Of a stretch of DNA of 64,000 bases, positions 42,874 through 52,515 are shown piece after piece. The translations under genes were made by a program, and so were the position numbers. Each line of letters begins with the position of its first letter. The stretch's first letter is position 1. This DNA comes from Bradyrhizobium sp. Tv2a-2. GTDB taxonomy: Bacteria > Pseudomonadota > Alphaproteobacteria > Rhizobiales > Xanthobacteraceae. The stretch covers positions 284,747 through 348,746 of the forward strand of contig NZ_AXAI01000002.1 in assembly GCF_000472425.1 (NCBI RefSeq), given 5' to 3'. The notes below the pieces were generated by a model. It was given only the letters and a program-made list of their open reading frames with translations. It was not told where the DNA came from and searched no databases.

Positions 42874-43941
42874 ATGCGTAACGTCGCCCTCGCAGCCTCT
42901 GTCGTCTGCCTCAGCATCATGGCCATCGGCTGGCCGGCATCGGCTGCCGTCACACCCGATATCGATCCGCACGCTTCGCTCGGCGTGGTTCAGCAATGGA
43001 TCTACAATTACCGCGCCAAGCCGGACTATGCGCATGTGCCGGCAGCAGTGCGCGTGCTGTTTCACACGCAGACCTTTCGCGAGCCGGAGAATGCCGGTAT
43101 CTACCTCGGCTTCATTGCCGGCGCGATCGGATCGAACCCGGCCAAGGCCGAGCAACTCGTCAACAGCTTCTTCCCGGTGCCGCCCGAGGACGAATGGGTG
43201 ATCGTGCGCGCCATCGCCTATTCCGGACTGCCGGACTGGCGCAACCTGTTGCGCAGGATCGAGCCGAAGATGCCGGGACGTCGTGTGATGATCGACGGCT
43301 ATCTCTCGTCCAAACTGCCGACGCTGTGGGAAATTCCGCTCGAGCAGGCCAGACCCGGCACGTTCGACAAGATCCGCTCGGCCTTCACCAAGAATCCGTT
43401 CAAGAAAGAGGAAAAGAAGCTCGACACGACGCTGAGCTATGCCGGCAACCAGGATCTGCTGGACACCTTGTGGGGCTATTATTTCGCGACCGGCTCGCAT
43501 CTGCCGATCCTGCGCGTCATGCAGATGCTGCCGTGGTCGAAGAGCCGAGACACGCTCGACAAGCTCACCGTCGGCAGCATGGCACGTTACACGCTAGCAA
43601 GCTATGCGGTGCGTGATTCCGAGTTGCGCGAGTTCCTGCGCAGCGAATTGCCGAACCAGCCGGCTCCGATCAAGGCACCACTCGCCGAAGTGATTGAAGC
43701 GGCCGACACCGTACAACTCGCGGCTGTTCGCAAGGATGCGCTGGCCGCCGTCGAGGAGCTCAAGACCAAGGGATCGGATGCGCGGCGCAACCTCGATTTC
43801 TGGGGACAGGTCGGCGTCGGCGCAGTGGCGCTGGGCTGTGTGTCGGCGGCTGCGCTCGGCCAGATCGAGGTTGGCATTCCCTGTGTGATCGGCGGTTCCG
43901 CCTCGCAGGGCCTGCTGTCGTTCTGGGAAAAGCAGCAATGA
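42874..43941 (+). CDS. Exported protein of unknown function
   Basis: The 355-residue protein has a signal peptide (MRNVALAASVVCLSIMAIGWPASA) and is mostly helical afterwards, with a late hydrophobic stretch (VGVGAVALGCVSAAALGQIEVGIPCVIGGSAS) that may be membrane-associated. Start chosen at MRNVALAA, where the signal begins. The middle (NAGIYLGFIAGAIGSNP, WVIVRAIAYSGLPDWRNLL) is reminiscent of helical-repeat proteins. I do not recognise a family. It is divergent from the BamA-like gene. Confidence 0.7.
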   Translation: MRNVALAASVVCLSIMAIGWPASAAVTPDIDPHASLGVVQQWIYNYRAKPDYAHVPAAVRVLFHTQTFREPENAGIYLGFIAGAIGSNPAKAEQLVNSFFPVPPEDEWVIVRAIAYSGLPDWRNLLRRIEPKMPGRRVMIDGYLSSKLPTLWEIPLEQARPGTFDKIRSAFTKNPFKKEEKKLDTTLSYAGNQDLLDTLWGYYFATGSHLPILRVMQMLPWSKSRDTLDKLTVGSMARYTLASYAVRDSELREFLRSELPNQPAPIKAPLAEVIEAADTVQLAAVRKDALAAVEELKTKGSDARRNLDFWGQVGVGAVALGCVSAAALGQIEVGIPCVIGGSASQGLLSFWEKQQ

Positions 43942-43996
43942 CGGAATGGCAGGCGGCCTGAGCTCGGCGCTTCGTATCCCGTGTTAGAATGGCCCA

Positions 43997-44674
43997 ATGC
44001 ATTCGCTGAATCTGAGAGCCTTCATTGGCCTCGCAATCCTAATCCTTGTGATGGCCGGCCTGCTGTTTGGCGCGGCGGGGACGCTGCATTATTGGCAGGC
44101 GTGGGCGTTCCTTGCCTGCTATTTCGCCGCCTCGATTGCGATCACGCTCTATCTCGCGAGCCGCGACCCGGCGCTGCTGGCGCGGCGAATGCGCGGCGGT
44201 CCATGGGCCGAGAAAGAGCCGGCGCAGAGGGTGATCATGTCGGTGGCCTCGGTCGGCTTCATCGCGCTGCTGGTCTTGCCTGGACTTGACCACCGCTTTG
44301 GCTGGTCTCACATGCCGGCCGCCATGACGATCGCCGGCAACGTGCTGGTGCTGCTCGGCTGGGCCGGCATTTTCCGTGTCTTCCGGGAAAACAGCTTTAC
44401 CTCCTCGACCATCGAGCTTGCCGCCGATCAACGCGTGATATCGACCGGGCCTTACGCGATTGTTCGCCATCCGATGTATGCGACGGCGCTCGTCATGCTG
44501 CTCGGAATTCCGGTTTCGCTCGGCTCCTGGTGGGGCGTGCTGGTCGTCGTTGTCCTGCTGCCGGCACTGATTTGGCGGCTGTTGGATGAGGAGCGTTTCC
44601 TGGCCGGCAGTCTACCCGGCTACGTCGCGTATCAGGGCAGCGTGCGCTATCGCCTGTTGCCACGTGTCTGGTGA
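43997..44674 (+). CDS. Isoprenylcysteine carboxyl methyltransferase-family membrane protein
   Basis: The 225-residue protein has five to six membrane segments and the ICMT/PEMT SAM-binding signature STGPYAIVRHPMYA with LLDEERFLAGSLPGY. Bacterial members methylate small hydrophobic or lipid substrates; the substrate here is unknown. It follows the exported protein after 55 bases and precedes the slipin by 66 on the same strand. Confidence 0.85.
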   Translation: MHSLNLRAFIGLAILILVMAGLLFGAAGTLHYWQAWAFLACYFAASIAITLYLASRDPALLARRMRGGPWAEKEPAQRVIMSVASVGFIALLVLPGLDHRFGWSHMPAAMTIAGNVLVLLGWAGIFRVFRENSFTSSTIELAADQRVISTGPYAIVRHPMYATALVMLLGIPVSLGSWWGVLVVVVLLPALIWRLLDEERFLAGSLPGYVAYQGSVRYRLLPRVW

Positions 44675-44740
44675 TAAGCTTCGCAGTTCGCTAAATTGCC
44701 ACGCGGCCGACCGGCCGTCGCGTCGACCCGGGAGGACGCC

Positions 44741-45499
44741 ATGGGATGGATCTTCGTTATCATCATCGTGCTCTATCTTCTCGCTTCGCTGCGGGTGCTC
44801 AAGCAATATGAGCGCGGCGTCGTGTTCCTGCTCGGCCGGTTTGCCGAGGTGCGCAAGCCCGGACTGATGATGATCTTCGTTCCCATCCAGCAGATGGTGC
44901 GGGTCTCCTTGCGCATCGTGACGATGCAGATCCCCTCGCAGAAGATCATTACCCGTGACAACGTCTCGATCGATATCGCGGCGGTGGCCTATTATCACGT
45001 CACCGATCCCGAAAAGTCGGTGATCGCCATCGAAAACGTCTACAACGCCATCAATCAGATCAGCCAGACCACGGTGCGCAACGTGGTCGGCCGCTTCAGC
45101 CTCGATCAGTTGCTTTCGGATACCGCGGGCATCAACGAGCAGATCAAGAACGTCATCGACCAGCACACCGAGCCTTGGGGCGCGCAGGTGACGGCGGTCG
45201 AGATCAAGGACATCATGCTGCCGGATAACATGCAGCGGGCAATGGCGCGCGAGGCAGAAGCCGAGCGCGAGCGCCGCGCCAAGATCGTCGCCGCGGAAGG
45301 CGAATATCAGGCGGCCGTCAAGCTCGGTGAAGCGGCCGACATCATCGCGCAACACCCGGTCGCGCTGCAGCTGCGAACCCTGCAGACCATGGCCGAGATC
45401 TCGGTTGAGAAAAACTCCACCATCATCTTTCCCGCCCAGTTCGTGTCGACAGTGCAGGAAGCGGTTGCGCAGCTCACAAAGGATTCAGCAGTGAGGTAG
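44741..45499 (+). CDS. Slipin (SPFH/band 7) membrane protein
   Basis: The 252-residue protein has one N-terminal membrane segment ([16 protein letters not shown]) and the stomatin-type SPFH domain ([61 protein letters not shown]). The ATG at 44741 follows GGGAGGACGCC. These proteins form ring-shaped oligomers in the membrane. The usual NfeD partner is not adjacent. Confidence 0.92.
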   Translation: MGWIFVIIIVLYLLASLRVLKQYERGVVFLLGRFAEVRKPGLMMIFVPIQQMVRVSLRIVTMQIPSQKIITRDNVSIDIAAVAYYHVTDPEKSVIAIENVYNAINQISQTTVRNVVGRFSLDQLLSDTAGINEQIKNVIDQHTEPWGAQVTAVEIKDIMLPDNMQRAMAREAEAERERRAKIVAAEGEYQAAVKLGEAADIIAQHPVALQLRTLQTMAEISVEKNSTIIFPAQFVSTVQEAVAQLTKDSAVR

Positions 45500-45766
45500 G
45501 TCACCGGGTGGGGCTTATCGCCCGGCCGATGAGGGCATTTCCGACGGTCGCGAGCATCCCGGTGGCGGCTTCCCGGGCAACGGTTTAGCTTGCTGGATTG
45601 GTTGTTCCTTGGCATAATTTCAACCTAATGGAGTTCCGTCCGCCTTTATCCAGCAGTGCTAATCGGGCTGTCGGGTATCGTCAGGGCCTGGGTGGCCAGA
45701 TCATCTTTGGGCGATGCCCTATGCCTGTTGGGAGAATCCGTCACTGTTTTCTGTCAGAGGTTCGCG

Positions 45767-45955
45767 ATGAGAAATCCCAGGTCGATTGCGGAGATGCATG
45801 ACAGGCTCGCGGTTCCGGCAGTCGAAACGGTCGAGAGCCTGCGTCTCCTGCGATCCTTTGTTAAGCTCACACCCAGACAACGACGCGACATCGTCGAATT
45901 GGTCGAGCGCCTCGCCATCGAGCATTCGCCTGCTCCGGATTGTCCGCAAGCGTGA
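45767..45955 (+). CDS. Small hypothetical protein
   Basis: This 62-residue peptide (MRNPRSIAEMHDRLAVPAVET to DCPQA) is predicted helical, with FVKLTPRQRRDIVELVERLA as its core. The start ATG has CAGAGG upstream. It has no signal or membrane segment. It may be a real conserved small protein; the gap 45500-45766 before it shows nothing else. Confidence 0.5.
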   Translation: MRNPRSIAEMHDRLAVPAVETVESLRLLRSFVKLTPRQRRDIVELVERLAIEHSPAPDCPQA

Positions 45956-46261
45956 CCGCAGCTCGGGCAAAAGCGATGCGGGCGGAGCTCATAACCCCAT
46001 GGCTGGGGTGTTGCGAAAAGCTTCGCCGGGCGATGAAAGGGAGACGGGAAGCCGCAACCCGACTTCGCATTTTTGGTATTCGCGTCCGGGTGCCCGGACC
46101 GGCCTGCACTGTGCCGCTCGACATCATGCGCCGCCCGCCCGGGACGCCGATCTGGGAGCTGGAAGCCGTCAGGCTGAACTGAACCCTTCCGGTCGCCGAT
46201 TCACCTTGCAACCCGGCCGCCGAAGGCGTCATGCTGCTCATCGCAATGGAGGAGAGCAACA

Positions 46262-46603
46262 ATGGCTGAATCAAAACTGGAAGTCCCGGCCGAATTGCGC
46301 GACATGGCCGAGAAGACCATCGACCAGGCGGAGCGGGCGTTCGGGATGTTCTTCGACGCGGCAAGCAAATCGATAACGACAATTCCGGGCCCGGGTACCG
46401 AGGTTTCCAAGCAGGCCTTGTCTCTCACCGAGCAGAACATGAAGGCTGCCTTCGAGCACGCTCGCAAGCTTGTGCATGCGACCGATCTTCAGGAGGCGAT
46501 GCGGATCCAGTCGGACTTTCTGAGAACGCAATTCACAAATGCCGGCGAGCATATGCGGGAGATCACCGGCAAGATCATGTCGGCCGGCAAGCCCAAATCC
46601 TGA
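46262..46603 (+). CDS. Phasin family protein
   Basis: The 113-residue, entirely helical protein matches the Phasin_2 family (ELRDMAEKTIDQAERAFGMFFDAA, QNMKAAFEHARKLVHATDLQEAMRIQSDFLRTQF). Phasins coat polyhydroxybutyrate granules or act as granule-associated regulators. GGAGAG stands 5 bases before the ATG. PHB synthesis genes are not in the window. Confidence 0.9.
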   Translation: MAESKLEVPAELRDMAEKTIDQAERAFGMFFDAASKSITTIPGPGTEVSKQALSLTEQNMKAAFEHARKLVHATDLQEAMRIQSDFLRTQFTNAGEHMREITGKIMSAGKPKS

Positions 46604-46998
46604 AACGGTTCTCGCGACGCGCCGTCGCAACGCGGCGAGATACATCGCGTCGTGCGGACTTCCGCGCGGAGCCGATACAGGTCGCAATATCTGCGGCCTC
46701 GTTTCGGCTCAACGGGAAGGTCGCCAACCGTTCATCCGCAGCATGACGGCGGAAAATTGGACAGGTCGATCCGCGCCGCGATCGACTGCAGAAGCCGCAC
46801 GGCGTGCCGACAGATCCGGGGGGGCGAAGAAGCATTGATCGGTACCGAAGCGACCTGCAGGTCCGAAGCGGCGCGCGCCATCTACTGTTCCTTGTCCCTG
46901 TCGCCAGGCATCTTACCGAAAAACCCGGCTTTCCATGCTTCGAGCATGAGGCACGTACCGCCGCCGCGCCTTGATCTGTCTCAACAGGCAAGGAAGGC
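46604..46998. other. Intergenic, nothing recognised
   Basis: Nearly 400 bases between the convergent phasin and hydrolase genes. The open frames here have poor composition and no ribosome-binding sites. No clear terminator or repeat was found. Confidence 0.4.
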
Positions 46999-47829
46999 TC
47001 AGTAGTCGCCCGGATTGGCGATCATCGGCTCGGTCGTGTTCGCAGCGCTGAGATCGCTGGAGGCGGCATCGCCAAGGAACTTGTTGAGCGTCGCCTGAAT
47101 CCGCTCCTTCAGCGCGTCGGGCCCGCGATCGCTCAACTGTGTGTGGAGCGCGCCGGTATTGACGATATCGACATTGCCGGAATTGGCGGCCCCTGGAGCC
47201 GGCAGCACACCTTGGTCGGTACGGAAATTCGGATCCTTGGACCGAAAGGAGAGGATCTTCAAATGGTCACTGAGTACGAAGGGCACTCGCAGATTATCGA
47301 GCGTGATCACCTTGGACACCAGCTCGGGATGCTGCTTGGCAACATACATCGAGACGTCGCCGCCGTTGGAATGGCCGACCAGCGTGATATGGCCGTAGTC
47401 TGCGTTCGGCTGCCGCTTCTGCAATTCGCCGAGGACGAACAGAATATTGGCTTCGCAACGCATGTAGACGTTGCGCCGGCCGACATAGGGCATGCCGACC
47501 TTCGTCACCAGCGGCGGATCGCTGGGGAGGTCCTGCTGAATACTGGCGACGAGATAGCCGCGCGCGGCGAGGACGTTGGCCAGGAACGAATACTCGGTGT
47601 TCCTCACAGTGTTACCATTGCTGATAATGGCGACCGGAAGCTTCCACAGGCCGTTATTGGCCTTCATTTCGTAGTCCCAGCGCACCGCCAGATCGATGGA
47701 AACCGGCCGCTGCCGGACGGCATCGAACAGGCTCAAGGTTTCATGCCGGATCGCCCACTTGCTGATGGCGAAATATTCGCCGCCGGCGAGCAGGCAAAGG
47801 CAAGCCAAGATAGCAAAAGCCCTCTTCAT
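46999..47829 (-). CDS. Exported alpha/beta-hydrolase
   Basis: The 276-residue protein has an N-terminal signal or anchor (MKRAFAILACLCLLAGGEYFA) and the nucleophile elbow GHSNGG with LPVAIISNG upstream and a C-terminal GALHTQLSD that may hold the catalytic histidine. It is likely a periplasmic esterase or lipase-like enzyme; the substrate is unknown. I prefer the ATG at 47829 over the in-frame GTG 18 bases earlier. Confidence 0.8.
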   Translation of the reverse strand: MKRAFAILACLCLLAGGEYFAISKWAIRHETLSLFDAVRQRPVSIDLAVRWDYEMKANNGLWKLPVAIISNGNTVRNTEYSFLANVLAARGYLVASIQQDLPSDPPLVTKVGMPYVGRRNVYMRCEANILFVLGELQKRQPNADYGHITLVGHSNGGDVSMYVAKQHPELVSKVITLDNLRVPFVLSDHLKILSFRSKDPNFRTDQGVLPAPGAANSGNVDIVNTGALHTQLSDRGPDALKERIQATLNKFLGDAASSDLSAANTTEPMIANPGDY

Positions 47830-48237
47830 CGTTTCCAGCCGTATCACTTTGTCTCAAGAGATGGTGATAGAACGCCCGGCAGGCGATGCCAGGGTGGCGG
47901 CCGGAGGATTAAATTTCGGCAAGTTATTATGGCGACAGGATGACGGATGGAACCTTGGCGCGTAGCAGCTATCACCCGACGCGTTCCGCGACCGGCCGGA
48001 TCCTGCCTGGCGGCTTTTTGGGTCCAGATTGATTTAGCCGATCCGCAGCGGGCGCTACAGGCCGTGCGGCCGTCGTCGTGACCGCATTAGAGGCCTGGCG
48101 TCAGCCATATGCCGCAGCGAATCATCTGGGCTCCCCGACCGAGCGCAACCGGTAGCGCACGGACTGGCAGAATCGCTGCTACGCTGGGATGTTTTTCGGA
48201 GCCTTGATTTCGAAAGCTCGGTCGAAAAGGACGCGCA
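47830..48237. other. Divergent intergenic region, nothing recognised
   Basis: About 400 bases between the divergent hydrolase and arginase genes. A stem GATCCTGCCTGGCGGC is the only local feature. It must hold both promoters, but I could not define them. Confidence 0.35.
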
Positions 48238-49215
48238 GTGACCCACGCCGCCAAACTGGAATCCACGCGACGCATTGCGCTGCTCGGCGCCCCCATCGAC
48301 ATGGGAGCCTCCCAGCGCGGCACACTGATGGGGCCAGCGGCGCTTCGCACAGCCGGCCTGTCGACATTGCTTGAAAGCATGGATTTCGACGTTACCGATT
48401 ACGGCGACCTCACCGTCGCCGGCATGACCGATCTCGCAGACGTTCCGCCGCAAAATGCCAAGCACTACCGGGAAATCCAGCGCTGGACGCGGCTGCTCAG
48501 CCGGCGGGGCTACGAGGTGGCCCAGACAGGCGCGGTCCCGATCTTCCTGGGTGGCGATCATTCGCTCTCGATGGGCTCCGTCACCGCAATGGCACGCCAC
48601 TGGCAGGAGCTGGAACGCCCGCTTTTCGTGCTGTGGCTCGATGCGCATGCCGACTACAACACGCCTGCGACCACGCTGACCGCCAATATGCACGGCATGG
48701 CCGCCGCGTTCCTGTGCGGCGAAGGCGGCCTCGATGGTCTGTTGGGTGAGGAAGTTCGCAGTCCGATCGATCCTGACAGGCTCGAATTGTTCGGCACGCG
48801 CTCGATCGATAAATTGGAGAAAGATTTGTTGCGAACGCGCCGCGTCTCCATCGCCGATATGCGCGCGATCGACGAATTCGGCGTCAGCGTCCTGATCCGA
48901 CGCGTGATCGACAAGGTGCGGTCCGCAAAGGGCGTGCTGCATCTCAGCTTCGATGTCGATTTCCTTGACCCCGAACTGGCACCCGGCGTCGGCACGACGG
49001 TGCCCGGCGGCGCGACCTATCGCGAGGCGCACCTGATCATGGAGCTCCTGCATGATTCCGGGCTGGTCCGCTCGGTCGACATCGTCGAGCTCAACCCCTT
49101 CCTCGACGAGCGCGGCCGGACCGCACGCACTGCGGTTGAGCTGATCGGCAGCCTGTTCGGCCAACAGATCACGGACCGCCCGACGCCGAGCAATGCCATC
49201 GTTCCGGGAGAGTGA
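48238..49215 (+). CDS. rocF: Arginase
   Basis: The 325-residue ureohydrolase shows the binuclear manganese sites GGDHSLS, WLDAHADYNT and SFDVDFLDP, and arginase-type NMHGM. It hydrolyses arginine to ornithine and urea in the cytoplasm. The start is GTG 48238. Arginase and agmatinase are close; the NMHGM segment and the ending VELNPFLDERGRTA favour arginase. Confidence 0.9.
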   Translation: MTHAAKLESTRRIALLGAPIDMGASQRGTLMGPAALRTAGLSTLLESMDFDVTDYGDLTVAGMTDLADVPPQNAKHYREIQRWTRLLSRRGYEVAQTGAVPIFLGGDHSLSMGSVTAMARHWQELERPLFVLWLDAHADYNTPATTLTANMHGMAAAFLCGEGGLDGLLGEEVRSPIDPDRLELFGTRSIDKLEKDLLRTRRVSIADMRAIDEFGVSVLIRRVIDKVRSAKGVLHLSFDVDFLDPELAPGVGTTVPGGATYREAHLIMELLHDSGLVRSVDIVELNPFLDERGRTARTAVELIGSLFGQQITDRPTPSNAIVPGE

Positions 49216-49217
49216 GG

Positions 49218-50765
49218 CTATTGCGTCTTCCGGTTCGCGACTGATCCGGGTTGGATGTGATGATCGGCGAAATAGCGATCGAGCAGGGCAGGTGAGCCGC
49301 GCGCTTCAGCCAGTGCCACATAGCTGTCCGGCCTCATGAGATAGAGGGCGTCGCGGGCGAGGCCTGCTGTATGGTGCTCCTCGCGCCACGCAAAGACGTG
49401 TAGCGGGACGTTGTGCGCCCGGCAACAGGCCGCAAGCTCGTCCTCGGCCGTGCCATAGACGTGCACCTGCCATTCCATGCGTGCGAGCGGCTTGAAATTA
49501 TCGACGCCGTCGCACGCGATCCAGGGCAGGCGGTCTCCGCCATGCACGTGTCCGGCGATGCCGCGACTGAGCGGCCCGTCGCGATAATTCAGCATGACCT
49601 GCGAGACGGTCCGGAACATGAATTCGCGGACGGCTTCGAAATGGGTGGCGAAGGGGAACAGCACGGGCGCGACGCGCGTGCGCAGGACGTCGGCGATACG
49701 GCCCTCGGCGGTCGCGAAACTGAAGACGCGATCGGTGGTCGCGACCAGCCGCCGCGCGAAGCCGATGCGCTCGCTCTCATAGCTGTCGAGCAGCGCGTCC
49801 GGCGCGCGTCCACCGACGACGGCTGCAAGCTTCCAGGCCAGATTGATAGCATCGCCAATGCCGGTATTCATTCCCTGACCGCCGGCGGGGCTGTGGATGT
49901 GCGCGGCATCGCCGGCCAGGAACGCGCGGCCCTGACGGAAGTGCTGCGTGACCCGGTGATGGACGTGGTAGGTCGAGAACCAGTTCACCTTCTCGATCTC
50001 AACTTTCAGATGTTGGATCGCGCGGCTGCTGACATCCTCGAATTTCAGGCTCTCCGGATGTTGAGCGCGCTCGTCGCGCACCGTGCCGATCAGGCGTGCA
50101 CGGCCCTGGCCCGCCAGCGGGAAGACGCCGAGAAAATCCGCTTCATCGAGATCGACATGCAATTCGCCATTGGTTGCCGGGCCAGAGGCCTCGACATCCG
50201 CCACATAGAAGAGCTGCCGATAGGTGCCGCCCGGAAATCCCGTGGCAAGGCTCTCGCGTACCAGGGAACGCGCACCGTCGCAGCCAGCGATGTAGCGTGC
50301 CTCGCAATCCTGATCTTGGCCGTCGCTGCCGCGGATCCGGGCAATGACGCGCCCGTCGCGCTCGGCGAAGTGGAGCAACTCGGTGCGCCGTTCGACTGCC
50401 ACGCCAAGCGCTTCAAGCCGCCTGATCAACAGACGCTCATGCTCGTCTTGCGGAAAGATATGCAGGAACGGGTAGGGCGTCAGGCCCGCGCCGACATTCT
50501 CGAACACCAGCCGTGCCGCCGCCTCGCCCTTGACCCAGAGATTGACGGCCGGGACCCTGTGCCCACGCGCGATCACCTCCTCGGTGAGATCGAGCTGCCG
50601 ATAGAGCTCGAGCGTGCGCGCCTGCACCGCGAGCGCGCGCGAGGTGGTGCCCGGCTCGGCGGTCTTGTCGATGATGCGGATTTTGACGCCGAGCTTGGCA
50701 AGCCACAACGCAAGCACGAGGCCGGTTGGTCCCGCGCCGACGATCAGAACTTCGGTCTGTACCAT
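49218..50765 (-). CDS. FAD-dependent aromatic hydroxylase (PheA/TfdB family)
   Basis: The 515-residue flavoprotein has the N-terminal GxGxxG FAD site (IVGAGPTGLVLALWLAK), a GCDGARS motif and GDAAHIHSPAGGQGMNTG, as in p-hydroxybenzoate hydroxylase-type class A monooxygenases. The C-terminal thioredoxin-like part resembles phenol hydroxylase-like members. It uses NAD(P)H and oxygen on a phenolic or similar ring; the substrate is unknown. It converges on arginase with a 2-base gap. Confidence 0.88.
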   Translation of the reverse strand: MVQTEVLIVGAGPTGLVLALWLAKLGVKIRIIDKTAEPGTTSRALAVQARTLELYRQLDLTEEVIARGHRVPAVNLWVKGEAAARLVFENVGAGLTPYPFLHIFPQDEHERLLIRRLEALGVAVERRTELLHFAERDGRVIARIRGSDGQDQDCEARYIAGCDGARSLVRESLATGFPGGTYRQLFYVADVEASGPATNGELHVDLDEADFLGVFPLAGQGRARLIGTVRDERAQHPESLKFEDVSSRAIQHLKVEIEKVNWFSTYHVHHRVTQHFRQGRAFLAGDAAHIHSPAGGQGMNTGIGDAINLAWKLAAVVGGRAPDALLDSYESERIGFARRLVATTDRVFSFATAEGRIADVLRTRVAPVLFPFATHFEAVREFMFRTVSQVMLNYRDGPLSRGIAGHVHGGDRLPWIACDGVDNFKPLARMEWQVHVYGTAEDELAACCRAHNVPLHVFAWREEHHTAGLARDALYLMRPDSYVALAEARGSPALLDRYFADHHIQPGSVANRKTQ

Positions 50766-51225
50766 TGGCTCCTCCCTGGGGACGCTCCGACGGAGGAGAC
50801 CGCGCGGAGGGTCGGTGGATGGATCGCTTCAAAATCTGAAGCAATCTAGCGGACCAACTTTTCCGGAGTGTGGCCGGAAGACCAAGTCGGATTCTGCTAT
50901 TTCTGTTCCTTAAATGGTGCGCAGCAAAAGAGGCCGCCAAGCAGGACGGCCTCTCTCTCTTGTTGAAGATTACTTGAAGATTAGTGCTCCCACCACCGGC
51001 GTGAACTTTGAGGGGGCGGTACTGCCCGCACCAGGATGTGCTATTGTCGAACTCACGGCTGCCAGGAGCCGGCTGCGCGGAAGGCTCGGGGAAGAAACTC
51101 TTGCCGTGAGGCCCTCATTTGGGACGGTTTCGGCCGAAAATCACCCGTCTTCGAAATATTTGCGGACCATTTGCCAATCGCTCAATCCGTCTATTTGATG
51201 CGTTCGTGTGAACGGAGAATCGAGC
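50766..51225. other. Divergent intergenic region with a hairpin
   Basis: This 460-base gap separates the divergent monooxygenase and soxC. GAGGCCG (50930-50936) and CGGCCTC (50947-50953) form a 7-bp stem followed by a pyrimidine-rich stretch, a possible terminator of an unidentified short transcript. No coding frame convinced me. Confidence 0.4.
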
Positions 51226-52515
51226 ATGACTGAGCTGACTGACGCCGACAACGATCAGGATCGCGCGGTGACATCGCGTCGTCATTTTCTGCGCAGCGGC
51301 GCTGCGGTCGGCGGCGCCGCGCTCGCAGGCGGTCTTGCAGGCATATCAGAGGCGCGTGCCGAGATCGACAATCTCCCGCCCAATGTGCCCGAATGGATGA
51401 AAGCCCCCGGCGATCCCATGGGTAGCCAGCTTTACGGGGCGCCGTCTCCGTTCGAGAAGAGCGTGGTCAAGAACATCCCGAAGAACCTGCCGCAATACAT
51501 ATCGGCCTCGGGACGTACGCCGCTGCAGGATCTGGACGGCATCATCACGCCCAACGGATTGTTCTATGAGCGCCACCATGGCGGCGTTCCCACCATTGAT
51601 CCGGCGCAGCATCGGTTGATGCTGCACGGCCTCGTCGAGCGTCCCCTGATCTTCACCATGGAAGACATCAGACGCTTTCCGTCGGAGTCGCATATCTACT
51701 TCCTCGAATGCTCCGGCAATCCCGTCTACAAGAAGCCCTATGGCAAGACCGCTTCCGATCTTTGCGGCCTGTTGAGCTGCGCCGAATGGACCGGTGTCAG
51801 CCTGAAGCTGGTGCTTGCCGAAGCGGGATTGAAGCCGGAGGCCAAGTGGATCGTTGCCGAGGGGGCAGATGCGGCAGCGCTGACGCGCAGCATTCCGATC
51901 GAGAAGTGCCTCGACGATGCCATGCTGGTCTATAGCCAGAACGGCGAGCGGTTGCGCCCTCAGCAGGGCTATCCGCTGCGGCTGCTGCTGCCCGGCTTCG
52001 AAGGCAATATGAACGTGAAGTGGCTGCGCCGCCTGCATGTCACGGCGGAGCCCGCGTATTCGCGCGAGGAGACCTCAAAATATACCGACCTCATGCCGGA
52101 CGGCTCGGCGCGCGAGTTCACGTTCTACATGGAAGCAAAATCCATCATCACGCGGCCTTCCGGCGGCCAGCGGCTGGGCTCAAAGGGCTTTCACGAGATC
52201 AGCGGCCTCGCCTGGAGCGGGCACGGCAAGATCCGGCGAGTCGACGTTTCGATCGATGGTGGCAAGAGCTGGCAGGAAGCGCAGCTACAGGAGCCGATCC
52301 TGACGCGGGCGCTGACGCGCTTTCGTTTGCCCTGGCACTGGAACGGCGAGGCCACGACCATTCAAAGCCGTGCCATCGACGAGACCGGTTATGTGCAGCC
52401 AACGCTCGCCGAGCTGCTCGCCGTGCGCGGTGACAATCATTTTTACCACAACAATGCAATCTGGCCCTGGCATATTGCCGAAGGTGGCGAGGTGACCAAT
52501 GCAGCCAATGCGTAA
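51226..52515 (+). CDS. soxC: Sulfite dehydrogenase molybdenum subunit, SoxC-like
   Basis: The 429-residue protein has a twin-arginine leader (SRRHFLR at 17-23), the molybdopterin domain with the Mo-binding cysteine in YFLECSGN, and a C-terminal dimerisation domain. SoxC/SorA-type enzymes oxidise sulfite or sulfane sulfur in the periplasm. The start ATG is the one preceding TELTDADN; GGAGAATCGAGC lies upstream. soxD overlaps its end. The rest of the sox cluster (XYZAB) is absent here. Confidence 0.9.
   Translation: MTELTDADNDQDRAVTSRRHFLRSGAAVGGAALAGGLAGISEARAEIDNLPPNVPEWMKAPGDPMGSQLYGAPSPFEKSVVKNIPKNLPQYISASGRTPLQDLDGIITPNGLFYERHHGGVPTIDPAQHRLMLHGLVERPLIFTMEDIRRFPSESHIYFLECSGNPVYKKPYGKTASDLCGLLSCAEWTGVSLKLVLAEAGLKPEAKWIVAEGADAAALTRSIPIEKCLDDAMLVYSQNGERLRPQQGYPLRLLLPGFEGNMNVKWLRRLHVTAEPAYSREETSKYTDLMPDGSAREFTFYMEAKSIITRPSGGQRLGSKGFHEISGLAWSGHGKIRRVDVSIDGGKSWQEAQLQEPILTRALTRFRLPWHWNGEATTIQSRAIDETGYVQPTLAELLAVRGDNHFYHNNAIWPWHIAEGGEVTNAANA

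Noticed and set aside
45940..46182. Open frame of 80 residues upstream of the phasin gene
   Set aside because: Arginine-rich composition, TTG start without a ribosome-binding site and no recognisable family; probably spurious.
46652..47005. Open frame of 117 residues after the phasin gene
   Set aside because: Low-complexity arginine/serine content and overlap with the convergent hydrolase end; no support.
50914..51198. Open frame of 94 residues between the monooxygenase and soxC
   Set aside because: It begins inside a hairpin, has no ribosome-binding site and its composition is not coding-like.
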